64,000 bases of DNA, taken from assembly GCF_022808955.1 (NCBI RefSeq), contig NZ_JAKZEY010000045.1:1-64000 (forward strand), given 5' to 3'. A model generated the notes under the pieces. The model did no database searches and was not told the origin of the DNA. It worked only from the letters and a program-made list of their open reading frames with translations. Made by a program: the position numbers and the translations under genes. Each line of letters starts with the position of its first letter. The stretch's first letter is position 1. Source of the DNA: Anaerococcus sp. AGMB09787. Lineage in GTDB: Bacteria > Bacillota > Clostridia > Tissierellales > Peptoniphilaceae. Positions 27,415-36,154 of this stretch are shown in pieces.

Positions 27415-27892
27415 GGTATGTGAAAAGTTTTGTGTATCAGCTCCTCCTGATAGGTTGTGAGCTAATATTTTTAAAAAAATATACTTTTATTACTAAAATC
27501 TGAAAGTTCAGATATTTGTAACCTAGTTTTGGCACAATTAAACTAAAAGGTCAAAATTTTTCTAAAAATCTCCCTTTTTTCCTAATTGGATTTCTTATTA
27601 TTTTGATGGTAAAATTTAAATTCTGCCTTAAAAAAATATTGATAGTTGTGACAATATTTGATCCCATCCTCTTATTCTAATCGTCCATTTACTTCAAGCA
27701 TCTACCATCGCTAGATACAAGCTTTTTTGTAGGGCATAGTCGCTTGGAAATATTGTTTGGTTTTTTGTTACTTTTCTAAGTTGTCTATTAAAATTTTCTA
27801 TGCTATTTGTTGTATATATTAGTTTTCTTATTCCTTCTGGATATTTGAAATATGTTGATAATTCAGCCCAGTTGTTTCTCCATGAATTTACT
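27415..27892 (-). pseudogene. IS256-family transposase 3' fragment (type B)
   Basis: Minus-strand frame with IRKLIYTTNSIENFNRQLRK and FPSDYALQKSLYLAMVDA, the IS256 C-terminus, then a stop and the in-frame continuation WTIRIRGWDQILSQLSIFF. The outer end (27418-27445) carries an IS256-like terminal sequence with TGTGAAAAGTTTTGTGTA. The 5' part is missing: the fragment is fused near 27892 to the start of a 3-hydroxyacyl-CoA dehydrogenase gene. It is a different IS256 type from the elements at 31.8 and 36.8 kb. Confidence 0.85.
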
Positions 27893-27953
27893 TGGAGGCG
27901 ATTTGAGCTCCTAGGACTCCTCCTCCACATACTACTACTTTTTTTATTTCCAT
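27893..27953 (-). pseudogene. 5' stub of a 3-hydroxyacyl-CoA dehydrogenase gene
   Basis: From the ATG at 27953 it reads MEIKKVVVCGGGVLGAQIA, matching the first 19 residues of the intact gene at 43261-44226 (MDIKKVVVCGGGVLGAQIA), then runs into IS256 sequence. The ribosome binding site is also kept. It is a truncated paralogue left by IS activity; its codons differ enough from the intact gene to rule out a very recent copy. Confidence 0.85.
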
Positions 27954-28052
27954 AATTTCTCCTTATGTTAAGTTCTTTAGTATTATTACATATATACCTT
28001 AAAATAAGTCCTTCTAAACATTTAATTGATATTATACTATTAGCCTGCTAAA

Positions 28053-28198
28053 CCTTAGGATAGGATTTGCATTAATTCTGTTTTAAAATTATTCATAAGA
28101 GAACTCCTTGTTAGTTTATGTTTTTCTTTTATTTCTTAACAAAACTTTACAAGTTTGAGTTCTCTTTTTCTATTTTACACATAATATTTTATACTATG
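28053..28198. repeat. Direct repeat: end fragment of the IS256 element at 36756-38086
   Basis: Collinear without gaps with 37941-38086 and almost identical over the last ~130 bp, including the first codons of the transposase and its leader. Identity stops at the IS terminus (ACTATG). Both copies have the same orientation and flank the two peptide operons. Confidence 0.9.
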
Positions 28199-28228
28199 AT
28201 GCTAATTATAAAAAATATTTTTAAAGTA

Positions 28229-28296
28229 TGTTATAATTATAATTAGGAGATTTGAAGCTAATTAAAGTACATAATGCTATTTATTATGTATATAAT
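28229..28296 (+). promoter_or_regulatory. Promoter/operator region of the S16-SPASM peptide operon
   Basis: An extended -10 TGTTATAAT is at 28229-28237; transcription would start near 28244. Downstream lies a palindrome TACATAAT-N7-ATTATGTA (28268-28290), a possible operator, abutting a second TATAAT at 28291-28296 with no good -35. Which -10 is used cannot be decided from sequence. Confidence 0.45.
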
Positions 28297-28486
28297 CCAC
28301 TTATTAAAACAGGAGTTTGAATATGAATAAAAAAGTTAAATTTAATGGTAAAAAAAATAAAAAGATTGTTGTGGTTAATAGAGGAAAAGATTTAAGAAAT
28401 CTAAAAAAAGAATACTCATGTTGTCAAAAAACACAAAGAATGATATATCAGCAATACTAATATAAAGTAGTTGAGCTTCAAATCTC
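28247..28486. repeat. 13-bp inverted repeat enclosing the precursor gene
   Basis: GAGATTTGAAGCT at 28247-28259 and AGCTTCAAATCTC at 28474-28486, perfect complements; with a G-U and an A-U pair the stem reaches 15 bp. The left arm would be at the 5' end of the mRNA, and the right arm begins after exactly 13 nt following the precursor stop codon. A matching arrangement surrounds the epipeptide precursor at 36155-36370. Confidence 0.75.
28323..28460 (+). CDS. Putative RiPP precursor peptide, 45 residues
   Basis: ATG at 28323 with AGGAG seven bases upstream. The first ~30 residues are Lys/Asn-rich (leader-like, with IVVVNRGKDLRNLKKE before the end), and the C-terminal part is EYSCCQKTQRMIYQQY, with adjacent cysteines 33 and 34 and four aromatic or large hydrophobic residues. 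It directly precedes genes for a protease, a radical SAM/SPASM enzyme and an exporter, which is why I call it the substrate. I do not recognise the peptide family. Candidate modifications are Cys thioether links or other C-H crosslinks, inferred only from the enzyme class. Confidence 0.7.
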   Translation: MNKKVKFNGKKNKKIVVVNRGKDLRNLKKEYSCCQKTQRMIYQQY

Positions 28487-28518
28487 TTTACTACATATTA
28501 CATATTTAGGAGAATAAG

Positions 28519-29031
28519 ATGAATAATATATTTATACCTTCCGTAAGTGCTACAGATGGGAAAACTATAGAAGTTCAAATATTGAAAGATAATAACAGTG
28601 ATAACCTAATTATAACTGGCCTAATTGATGAAGAAATCGAGGAGTCAGTATATCTAAGTTTAAGTAATCTAAAACGCTTAGGTTTTGGTATCCCAAAGTT
28701 TTTACATATACATTTTAAAGATTATAATTATAGAAAAGCGGGAATTTCTGCTTCTTTAGGAATATATTTACTTCTATTCTCTTTTATTAATAATATGGAA
28801 TTAAAGAAAACTTACATGGTTACTGGGGAGATTGATCTATTTGGTAATGTGTATTCCATAGGTGGAGTGAAACAAAAATATAGCTTGTTTAAGAATTTAG
28901 ATTTGGATTATTTTATAGTTCCATATGGTAATATATCAGATTTGAACAAAACAGATGTTAGCATAAAAAGTGTAAGCAATCTTAATAAGCTAATAAATAT
29001 TGTAGAGGAATGTGAAAATGAAATTAAATAA
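28519..29031 (+). CDS. Stand-alone Lon-type (S16) protease domain protein
   Basis: 170 residues with no AAA+ module. Residues ~10-135 follow the S16/ComM-ChlI fold: GKTIEVQIL, a GLIDEEIEESVYLS segment like the GLPD-ES of ComM, then KAGISASLGIYLLL (Lon GPSAG), VTGEIDLFGNVYSIGGVKQK (Lon MTGEITL-G-V-PIGGLKEK) and FIVPYGN. Ser77 and Lys120 are 43 residues apart, the same spacing as Ser679 and Lys722 of E. coli Lon, so the dyad looks intact. In this operon it probably cleaves the leader or degrades the peptide. RBS TTTAGGAG at 28506. It overlaps the next gene by 14 bp. Confidence 0.8.
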   Translation: MNNIFIPSVSATDGKTIEVQILKDNNSDNLIITGLIDEEIEESVYLSLSNLKRLGFGIPKFLHIHFKDYNYRKAGISASLGIYLLLFSFINNMELKKTYMVTGEIDLFGNVYSIGGVKQKYSLFKNLDLDYFIVPYGNISDLNKTDVSIKSVSNLNKLINIVEECENEIK

Positions 29032-30274
29032 GTACACTATAAAAATTAAACATAACGAAGGATATATATTGTACAATCTAATTAGTAAGACTTTTTTGAT
29101 TGTAGAAGATAGTTTTTTTATTAATGGAGGGAACACTATTGATGAAGACATTGATGAAAATCAGCTTGAGTATCTAAAAGAACATTTTATCATTTCAGAG
29201 AATAACTCAAATAACTATGAAGATCTAGTTAAAATAGCATATGATTTCAACACTCAAGATGAGGTCGGAAGATTTATGATACATTTGGGATATAGATGTA
29301 ATTTAAGTTGTTCTTATTGTTATCAGTCAAATATTAAAGATCATAAAGATAATAATGTGAAAGATATAATTAAAGTAGTTTCAAACATTATACAAAATCA
29401 AGAATTTTCAGATCTTGATATTTGCTTTATAGGTGGGGAACCGTTGATGTATTTAGAAGATATATTAAAGATATCTCGTTTTATATCCTCTAATAATATG
29501 AATAAAAGAATTTATTACTCATTAGTAACTAATGGTACACTGTTAAATCAAGCAAGTATTATAAATCAATTAAAAGACCATGATATCAAAAATTTTCAAA
29601 TAACAATAGATGGCTTAAAAGAGGATCATGATAATTTTAGAAATAATAATAGTGGTGGGTCATTTGAACGTATTATTGAAAACTTAAAATATCTACAAAA
29701 ATATTATTGTGATGTTAATATTTTATTAAATTGTAATATATCTAAATATAATTATAAAAATGTTCATAAAATTATTGATTTTCTTGAAGTTAATAATATA
29801 AATTACCCTGTTTTCTTTAGTCTTATATTTGATAGCAACGATGATCAAAATAATAGTATTCAGTATACAGGAGATATATGGTATCAAGCTCATAAATATG
29901 CTATTCAAAAAGGAAATGATTATTTACCTTTTTACAGAGATATGTATTTAGGATGTGCGATGACTCAAAGTAATTATTATATAATAAATCCAGAAGGTGA
30001 GATTTATTCGTGCATAAACGCAATTGAAAATGACAATTATTTAATTAGCGACAAATCAAGTGATGTTGAGACTTTGCAAGAGAAAAAAATAAATAATTTT
30101 AATGAAAAGATAAACTCGTTATCATTTGAATGTAAAAATTGTGAAATTCTTCCTATATGTTTTGGTGGATGCGACTACCAGAATAAGATAAATGGATTTA
30201 AATGTAATAAAGACTTTATTCTGAAAAACGAGGTAGGTATCATTAAGGAAATTGCTAATGCTAGAGGTATGTAA
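29018..30274 (+). CDS. Radical SAM/SPASM peptide-modifying enzyme
   Basis: 418 residues from the ATG at 29018 (AGAGG nine bases upstream; a GTG at 29012 is possible). Residues ~1-85 look like the N-terminal peptide-recognition region seen in RiPP maturases. The radical SAM cluster motif is C94-x3-C98-x2-C101 (GYRCNLSCSYCYQ), followed by CFIGGEPLMYL for SAM binding. The C-terminal SPASM domain holds the cysteines for two auxiliary clusters: GCAMTQS, IYSCIN, FECKNCEILPICFGGCDYQ and KCNKDF. The family forms thioether or C-C links in peptides. Very AT-rich codon use suggests transfer. Confidence 0.88.
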   Translation: MKLNKYTIKIKHNEGYILYNLISKTFLIVEDSFFINGGNTIDEDIDENQLEYLKEHFIISENNSNNYEDLVKIAYDFNTQDEVGRFMIHLGYRCNLSCSYCYQSNIKDHKDNNVKDIIKVVSNIIQNQEFSDLDICFIGGEPLMYLEDILKISRFISSNNMNKRIYYSLVTNGTLLNQASIINQLKDHDIKNFQITIDGLKEDHDNFRNNNSGGSFERIIENLKYLQKYYCDVNILLNCNISKYNYKNVHKIIDFLEVNNINYPVFFSLIFDSNDDQNNSIQYTGDIWYQAHKYAIQKGNDYLPFYRDMYLGCAMTQSNYYIINPEGEIYSCINAIENDNYLISDKSSDVETLQEKKINNFNEKINSLSFECKNCEILPICFGGCDYQNKINGFKCNKDFILKNEVGIIKEIANARGM

Positions 30275-31100
30275 TTTAAAAAAAACATTTGGGGATAATG
30301 AAGTATTAAAGGATGTAAACTTCAAACTGGAGAACGGAGAAATTGTTTGCCTTTTAGGGAAAAATGGTTCTGGAAAATCTACTCTAATAAATTGTATTTT
30401 AAGAATGTTACAGCAAGACTCAGGTCATATACTATTTGATAATATAGAGATATCTGACTACAATTCTAAAAAATACTTTTCTGAAGTATCAGCTTTACTA
30501 GAGTCATCTGCTAATGTCTATAGTTATCTAACAGCTATGCAAAATATAGAGTATTTTTCTGGGTTACTCAATATAGATGTTAACTATGAGTATGTAAATT
30601 TCTTATTAAACAAGTTTTCTATTTATGAGTTTAAGAATAAAAAGGTAGGCACATATTCTTTAGGAATGAGACAAAAATTAGCTATAATAATCTCTTTATT
30701 ATCTGAACCTAAATTACTACTTTTAGATGAACCTACTTTAGGGTTAGATATAGAAAGTAAAGTATCAATTATTAAGATTTTAAAAGATTTAGCCATACAA
30801 AAGAAAATTTCTATACTACTTACAACACATCAAATAGATGTTGTTGAAAAGATAAATGGTAGAGTTATTTTATTAAAAGATGGTATGATTGAAGACTTTA
30901 GTTTACATGAGTATGAGAAAAAATTTATGATAAAGTATAAAGAAGGGTCCAAGATAGTTAGTAAACAAGTTAGTGGCAATATAATAAACACTTTATATAG
31001 CATAAAACTAGAAAATATTATTGAAATTAATAGAGCGGAGATAGATTTGGAAGAAATTTTAATGGAGAAATTAAATGAATCTAATAAAAGCGGAATTTAA
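30258..31100 (+). CDS. ABC transporter ATP-binding protein (peptide export/immunity)
   Basis: 280 residues from the ATG at 30258 (AAGGAA seven bases upstream), overlapping the SPASM gene. Walker A GKNGSGKSTLIN, Q-loop SALLESSANVY, signature YSLGMRQKLAI, Walker B LLLLDEPTLGLD, switch TTHQIDVV. The single domain and the ~70-residue C-terminal extension resemble BcrA-type ATPases that work with ABC-2 permeases. It overlaps the permease gene by 26 bp. Confidence 0.88.
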   Translation: MLEVCNLKKTFGDNEVLKDVNFKLENGEIVCLLGKNGSGKSTLINCILRMLQQDSGHILFDNIEISDYNSKKYFSEVSALLESSANVYSYLTAMQNIEYFSGLLNIDVNYEYVNFLLNKFSIYEFKNKKVGTYSLGMRQKLAIIISLLSEPKLLLLDEPTLGLDIESKVSIIKILKDLAIQKKISILLTTHQIDVVEKINGRVILLKDGMIEDFSLHEYEKKFMIKYKEGSKIVSKQVSGNIINTLYSIKLENIIEINRAEIDLEEILMEKLNESNKSGI

Positions 31101-31788
31101 TAAGATTAAACAAGAAATGAAATTTTACTATCCAGATTATATAGTAGGAACTGTAGTACAGCTATTAATACTTTTTGTAATACTTAGACTAGGAAATGAT
31201 TTGAACTCAACTTACTTTTCCTATGTATCGTGGGTGCTGATAAGTGGGATATTATCGGAATCAGTTATGTGTATATCGACTGAAAAACAGTTAGGAACAT
31301 TACAAAATTTAATGATTAAGCCTTATACAATATTTCAAATTATATTCGCTAAAGTTTTTATCTGGTATTTATTTAATTTTATAAAAATCATGATAATTTC
31401 TATAATTCTTAAAATATTTGTTTTTAATGAATTGCTAATAAATTTACCCATCATGGCGACTATCCTATTAGAAAGTGTTGGAATTTTCGGGATATCTTTT
31501 GTTATGTCTGCTCTTACATTGATATATACTAAGACAGCGTCCTTTGAGACAATTATATCCTATATAGTACTATTTCTGTCGGGAGGAATTATGAACCTAC
31601 CTAGGAGTGTAGCTTTAACAAATCCCATAAGTTATACTACTATAATTTTACCTAAAATTATAAAGGGAGAAAATATAAGTATAAATTTACTTTTCTTATC
31701 TACATTGTCACTAATATTATTTTTCATTGGATACTTTTTATTTAAAGTAGTTTTTAAACATAGTAAAGATTTTTCTTGGAACTATTAA
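31075..31788 (+). CDS. ABC-2 type permease of the peptide operon
   Basis: 237 residues with about six membrane helices (for example residues 25-43, 103-121, 128-150, 160-175, 212-232). The segment STEKQLGTLQNLMIKPY is the usual cytoplasmic coupling motif of ABC-2 permeases. With the preceding ATPase it would export the peptide or give immunity. Last gene of the operon; it is followed 8 bp later by an IS256 end. Confidence 0.85.
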   Translation: MNLIKAEFNKIKQEMKFYYPDYIVGTVVQLLILFVILRLGNDLNSTYFSYVSWVLISGILSESVMCISTEKQLGTLQNLMIKPYTIFQIIFAKVFIWYLFNFIKIMIISIILKIFVFNELLINLPIMATILLESVGIFGISFVMSALTLIYTKTASFETIISYIVLFLSGGIMNLPRSVALTNPISYTTIILPKIIKGENISINLLFLSTLSLILFFIGYFLFKVVFKHSKDFSWNY

Positions 31789-31795
31789 AGAGTCA

Positions 31796-33114
31796 AGTCC
31801 TTAATATTGTGTAAATAAGTCTAGTACAATATTCGTTATTATATTTTGATATACAATCTAGATGATGTTAGGAGGTCCTCATTGATATCAATGAGGATTG
31901 GTCTCCAAAAGCCGACGGGCTAGATATTAATGGTATAGCTGAATCTTCATTAGAAAATATCCTAATCACTTTTTCACCTCTTCTAATTTCTTGATTCAGC
32001 CTTTCAAGACAATTCGTTGTTTTTAATCTTGAATGAGAATTACGTATACTCAAGTAACAAATTGAATCTTCAAATCCTTCATCTAATATTTTTAGACTTG
32101 CTTCGTATCTCTTATCTTTTTCATATTTGTTGAAAATTTCATCTTTAACTTTTCTAGCTAATTTGATATCTTTGATTTTAAATAAGGCTTTAACATCGGC
32201 TCTAAATTCTTCCGTATTTTTCTTTGGTGATCTTTCTAATATATTTCTAATAAAATGTGCTTGGCATCTTTGCCAAGAAACATTTGTAAAAGATTCTTTT
32301 ATTGTCCTAACTAAACCTTTGTGTGAGTCGCTTATTACCATTTTAAGTCCTGATATCCCTCTTTTTTCAAATATTCAAAGAAATTGGACCAACTACTTAC
32401 TGTTTCTCCTTGGCTTATATCTAGACCTAGTATTTCACGCTTACCTTTTTCACTTATTCCTATTGCAATCTGGCAAGCTTTAGATACTACTCTCCTGTTT
32501 TCTCTTACTTTTATGTAAACTACGTCTACTAGAAGATATGGGTATTTAATTATACTTATGTCTCTATTAAGCCATTCATTTACATCTTTATCAAGTTGTT
32601 TTGTTAAAGATGATACAAAGGACTTTGAGTAGGTTTGTCCACATAATTCTTCCATAACTTTAGTTACTTTTCTAGTTGATACTCCTTGAACATACATTTC
32701 AAGCATGGTCGAGATTAAAGCTTTTTCATTTCTTTGATATCTTTCAAAAAGTTCAGTAGAAAATTTTCCATCTCTACTCCTGGGAACTCTAAGAGTTATG
32801 CTACCTATTTTTGTTGTATAGGCACGATTATAGTATCCATTACGGTAAGTTTTTCTATCTGGGTCTCTCTGATAAGCTTCAGTTTCTAAGTATTCGTTTC
32901 TTTCTTTTTCCATTAATTGATTGAACAATTTAGTTAGTATATCTCTAGCTATTTTATTATCTACAGATTCCTTAATTAAACTTTGAATATCTTCTGAACT
33001 AATCGTAAAATGTAATTGGGTCATTTGATTCCTCCTGGTTTAGTTTTGGTTGTTAAAAACATTGTACCAGTTAGGTTTTGAATGACCTTTTCTTTTTACA
33101 CAATTATACGGACT
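31796..33114 (-). mobile_element. IS256-family element (type C), degraded
   Basis: Ends are inverted: AGTCCTTAATATTGTGTAAA on the left (31796) and, read from the right (33114), AGTCCGTATAATTGTGTAAA. The transposase between them is broken. I see no 8-bp target duplication. The element separates the two convergent peptide operons. A perfect palindrome CCTCATTGATATCAATGAGG sits at 31877-31896 inside the left part. Confidence 0.85.
31868..33024 (-). pseudogene. IS256 transposase, frameshifted and 3'-altered
   Basis: The first 229 codons (33024 to 32335) give a normal IS256 N-terminus with KTYRNGYYNRAYTTKIGSIT and VRENRRVVSKACQIAIGIS. At TTAAAATGG the frame shifts by one base, and the protein continues as MVISDSHKGLVRTIKESF... 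through SRLKTTNCLERLNQEIRRGE. After residue ~140 of the second part the IS256 C-terminus is replaced by unrelated sequence. The two lesions make a functional enzyme unlikely. Confidence 0.85.
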
Positions 33115-33154
33115 TTATCAAAAGATTATAATCTTAATTTAATATGCACTTATA

Positions 33155-33868
33155 TTAAATTTTGCTAATTACATATAAAAGAATAAACATTATCATACCT
33201 CTGACCGTATCATCTATAAATTTTATTTTTTTCGACATGTCGAAGTTGTACTTGCCAAAAAAGGCTTTTATTGTATAGTATCCATCTGATTTTATTATAG
33301 GTAAAAAATTTATTAAAATAGTGGATATTAGCACATAATTGTATTTTACAATACTTGGCATAAACAAGCATGTTAATAGTATATAAATGCAATTAAAAAA
33401 ATTCCCAGCTAAGTATACTGCTATTCTCTTATACTTAGGAAGGAAATAACTATCTGATGTGTCTACATAAAAAGCTGGATATATAAAGTAAATTTTAAAC
33501 CCAATCTTTATTTTACTTTCCTTTCTAAAACCCTTTAATATTAAGGCATGTCCACATTCATGTATTGCAATGTTTAGTATCAACACGATATTTGCATAAA
33601 TAAAATTATTATCATATAACTTATAATTAAAGTTACAAAAATAAACAACAATAGTAAAAATTATAGTGCTTAACATAAAAAATGCTAAAATAGGAGAATC
33701 TTGTATAGTGCCCATGTCATATAATTTAAAATCGCTAAAATATACTTTATACTCATCATGATTTAAGAAATAATAATTTGTATCTAATTTTACTATGCAT
33801 TTTTGTTCATCTACCCCAACCATTATTTCTTTGTCACTGCTTCTTAGAAGATGAATAGAATTTTTCAT
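33155..33868 (-). CDS. epeP: M50-type membrane metalloprotease, EpeP/YydH-like
   Basis: 237 residues. H103-E-C-G-H107 (AIHECGHALI) is the zinc HExxH site within a membrane helix, and NFLPIIKSDGYYTI near 187-200 supplies the third ligand (Asp195), as in site-2 proteases. About five to six membrane segments. In the B. subtilis epipeptide operon the YydH protease of this class is thought to release the mature peptide. The gene overlaps the radical SAM gene by 35 bp and ends the operon. Confidence 0.88.
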   Translation of the reverse strand: MKNSIHLLRSSDKEIMVGVDEQKCIVKLDTNYYFLNHDEYKVYFSDFKLYDMGTIQDSPILAFFMLSTIIFTIVVYFCNFNYKLYDNNFIYANIVLILNIAIHECGHALILKGFRKESKIKIGFKIYFIYPAFYVDTSDSYFLPKYKRIAVYLAGNFFNCIYILLTCLFMPSIVKYNYVLISTILINFLPIIKSDGYYTIKAFFGKYNFDMSKKIKFIDDTVRGMIMFILLYVISKI

Positions 33869-34775
33869 TTTCCAATATTTTTAAAAACCAATCTGATTTA
33901 AACAAAAACTCACAAAATTCACAGGGACTCGCAAGTTTTTTAGGATAGTTAATATCGTTTTTATTTAGTAGATTCAAAAATGGGGTAAATCCCTCAGTAA
34001 ACAGTGTACAAAAAACTTCATTATGTAAAATTGACTGAATTATATCTATTAAGTTACTTTCTTTTAAATTTCCTATTTTTAAAATTGTATTTTCTATAAC
34101 TTGAGAACAACAAGGAAACACATCAAGATTAGGATTTATGGTTAGATCGGGGTCGCTAGTTGATATACAAGCTAAAACATCACTATCTGCATCTAACAGT
34201 TTTATATACTTATCATTATCAAATTTACTAGCTGAGCCAGTTTTTATAACTGGTTGGAAATAATAATCTGTATAGTAACTATCATCTCCTAACATATCTA
34301 ATATATCTCCCGGCTTCATTGAATCTTTTATAAAACAAGCTACAACTTCAGTTGGAATATTATTTTTAGTTGAAATCTTTATTATATTTCTTAAACTATC
34401 TACATTGATAAAAGGTATATGAAACTCATCATAGCTTAAAGATATCTTTGATATCTTTTTTGCGTATTTAGATATAAATTTTTCTGCTTTCGAGTAATCT
34501 TTTCCCCAAAACCCATTAGATTTTAAGCTTATATTTACTTTTCTATCAAATTTATAATTTAATATATATTCGATTCTATCTTTATATAGCATTGGTTCCC
34601 CACCGGTTATGCTAATATGATTTATAGATCTTACATCATAAATATTTTGTAAAATCAAATCAATCTCGTCAATATCTAAAGTCTTTCCTACAACGTGACC
34701 TCTACTATCACAACACATTTCGCATCTAGCATTACAATTTTCAGTTAATAGTATAGCAACATTATTGAATTCCAT
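33834..34775 (-). CDS. epeE: Radical SAM peptide epimerase, EpeE/YydG-like
   Basis: 313 residues. Cluster motif C14-x3-C18-x2-C21 (CNARCEMC), then ISITGGEPMLY, SNGFWGKDYSKAEKF and LSYDEFHIPF, all close to remembered YydG segments (FTGGEVFLD, SNGFWG, TISYDEYHAPF). The C-terminus has PCCSQ with Cys222/Cys223 and SPCEFCEFLF, matching YydG PCCSP and SICGVCGSLF. From memory, Cys223 of B. subtilis EpeE is the hydrogen donor; the position number is the same here. It should convert L- to D-residues in the adjacent precursor. Confidence 0.92.
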   Translation of the reverse strand: MEFNNVAILLTENCNARCEMCCDSRGHVVGKTLDIDEIDLILQNIYDVRSINHISITGGEPMLYKDRIEYILNYKFDRKVNISLKSNGFWGKDYSKAEKFISKYAKKISKISLSYDEFHIPFINVDSLRNIIKISTKNNIPTEVVACFIKDSMKPGDILDMLGDDSYYTDYYFQPVIKTGSASKFDNDKYIKLLDADSDVLACISTSDPDLTINPNLDVFPCCSQVIENTILKIGNLKESNLIDIIQSILHNEVFCTLFTEGFTPFLNLLNKNDINYPKKLASPCEFCEFLFKSDWFLKILENEKFYSSSKKQ

Positions 34776-35481
34776 TTTTCCACCACCTTTTTTTTAATAT
34801 ATAAGACATTACTATTGCTAGTATTAATATAATAAATACAAATAAATAATCATTTAATACTAGAGTGTAAGGGTTTAAAATCTTTTTATCTATAATTCGT
34901 TCAAAAGTATTATAATTATTCATAGAAGCATCAAAATATGCTAGAAATGATAAATTATCATTAGTACCAGCTAGTACAATGCCACCTATCCACAACATAA
35001 GATTAATGAAGAATGATTTTGTAAAATTTTTAAAAACAAAAACTATTATAAGATTTAGTATGCCAAAAGATAACAGCAAAGCTTCAAGCTTCAATAAGTA
35101 TGGCAATAACATATCTATTCTATTATATAAAAGACACACTATAGATGAAACTAGGAAGCTAGTAAAAACAGATATTATAAAAATAACACCTACTTTTTTC
35201 AAAAAATATTTGACAGAACTATTACCCATTTCTTTATAGAATACTATATTCTTGTCCTTATAATCAGAACTAATTGTAGTTATAATTAAAGCTGTGTATA
35301 TCATTGGACCAAATTGGCTAAAAACCGTATACACGCTTAAAGATAAATCTGGAAAAGTTATATTTTTAACATTATCTATAGTGATTAATAATATATAACC
35401 AAGTAAAATAAACAATAATCCAATTCCTAAGTAAAATAAAAAAAACTTATTTCTAAACGCTCTTATAAATTCATTCTTCAT
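34762..35481 (-). CDS. epeB: ABC permease of the epipeptide operon
   Basis: 239 residues from the ATG at 35481 (GGAG eight bases upstream; an in-frame ATG at 35493 is less well placed). About six membrane helices with the cytoplasmic segment SSDYKDKNIVFYKEMGNS after the second, as in ABC-2 permeases. By analogy to EpeAB/YydIJ it gives immunity or export. It overlaps the upstream ATPase gene by 11 bp and the epimerase by 14 bp. Confidence 0.85.
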   Translation of the reverse strand: MKNEFIRAFRNKFFLFYLGIGLLFILLGYILLITIDNVKNITFPDLSLSVYTVFSQFGPMIYTALIITTISSDYKDKNIVFYKEMGNSSVKYFLKKVGVIFIISVFTSFLVSSIVCLLYNRIDMLLPYLLKLEALLLSFGILNLIIVFVFKNFTKSFFINLMLWIGGIVLAGTNDNLSFLAYFDASMNNYNTFERIIDKKILNPYTLVLNDYLFVFIILILAIVMSYILKKRWWKNGIQ

Positions 35482-36127
35482 AAATATCTCCACCTATATA
35501 AAAGTCAATCGCATCTTTCATATCTATGCCCCCTTGTATCTTTCTTTCTTTAACTATATAATACACCCCTGGCATGTACTTTAAGTCAGAAAGATTATGA
35601 GTTATATTAATAATTGTCGATTCAAAATTTACAATATAGTCATTTAAAAATTTATAAACTTCAATAGATGTTTTTTTATCTAAAGAGGTTGTGAATTCGT
35701 CTAAAACAATCAATTCTGGCTTATTTGACAAAAAAAATAATAATTTCAATTTTTGTTTTTGTCCATCACTTAAATTTCCTAATTTATTTTCACTAGGAAT
35801 ACTGTCTATATCTAGGGCTATTATAATTTTTTCATAAATATTAACATTATACTTATTTTTATACTTATTTTTTAAAATTTCTAAAATATCTTTTACTTTA
35901 TATTCAAGAGGTATATTTGTATAGCTCCCTATTACTATAGTTCTCTTATTATTTACATCTATCATTCCTTTATAATCGACTGCCCCTAAAACAGACTTTG
36001 CAAAGGAAGACTTGCCAGATCCATTTTTACCTAATATATGGTGTATTTTTTTTTCTCTAAAGGTGATGTTTAAATCTTCAAATAAAACATTATCTTTGAA
36101 TTTTAATGAATAATCCTTTAATTCCAA
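35471..36127 (-). CDS. epeA: ABC ATPase of the epipeptide operon
   Basis: 218 residues, TTG start at 36127 with AAGGAG spaced seven bases; a nearby ATG at 36131 is out of frame. Walker A GKNGSGKSSFAKS, signature LSDGQKQKLKL, Walker B LIVLDEFTTSLD (DEF instead of DEP), switch ITHNLSDL. The short length and sequence suit a YydI/EpeA-type ATPase partnering the next permease. Confidence 0.87.
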   Translation of the reverse strand: MELKDYSLKFKDNVLFEDLNITFREKKIHHILGKNGSGKSSFAKSVLGAVDYKGMIDVNNKRTIVIGSYTNIPLEYKVKDILEILKNKYKNKYNVNIYEKIIIALDIDSIPSENKLGNLSDGQKQKLKLLFFLSNKPELIVLDEFTTSLDKKTSIEVYKFLNDYIVNFESTIINITHNLSDLKYMPGVYYIVKERKIQGGIDMKDAIDFYIGGDIYEE

Positions 36128-36154
36128 TCATTTACTCCTTCTTATAAACATTAA

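Noticed and set aside
27694-27930. A 78-codon frame as a real gene
   Set aside because: It is a chimera: the first part is the dehydrogenase stub in the wrong frame and the rest is an IS256 transposase tail.
32330-32345. Programmed -1 frameshift in the IS256 transposase
   Set aside because: IS256 transposases are normally made from one frame, there is no classic slippery heptamer, and the 3' part is also damaged.
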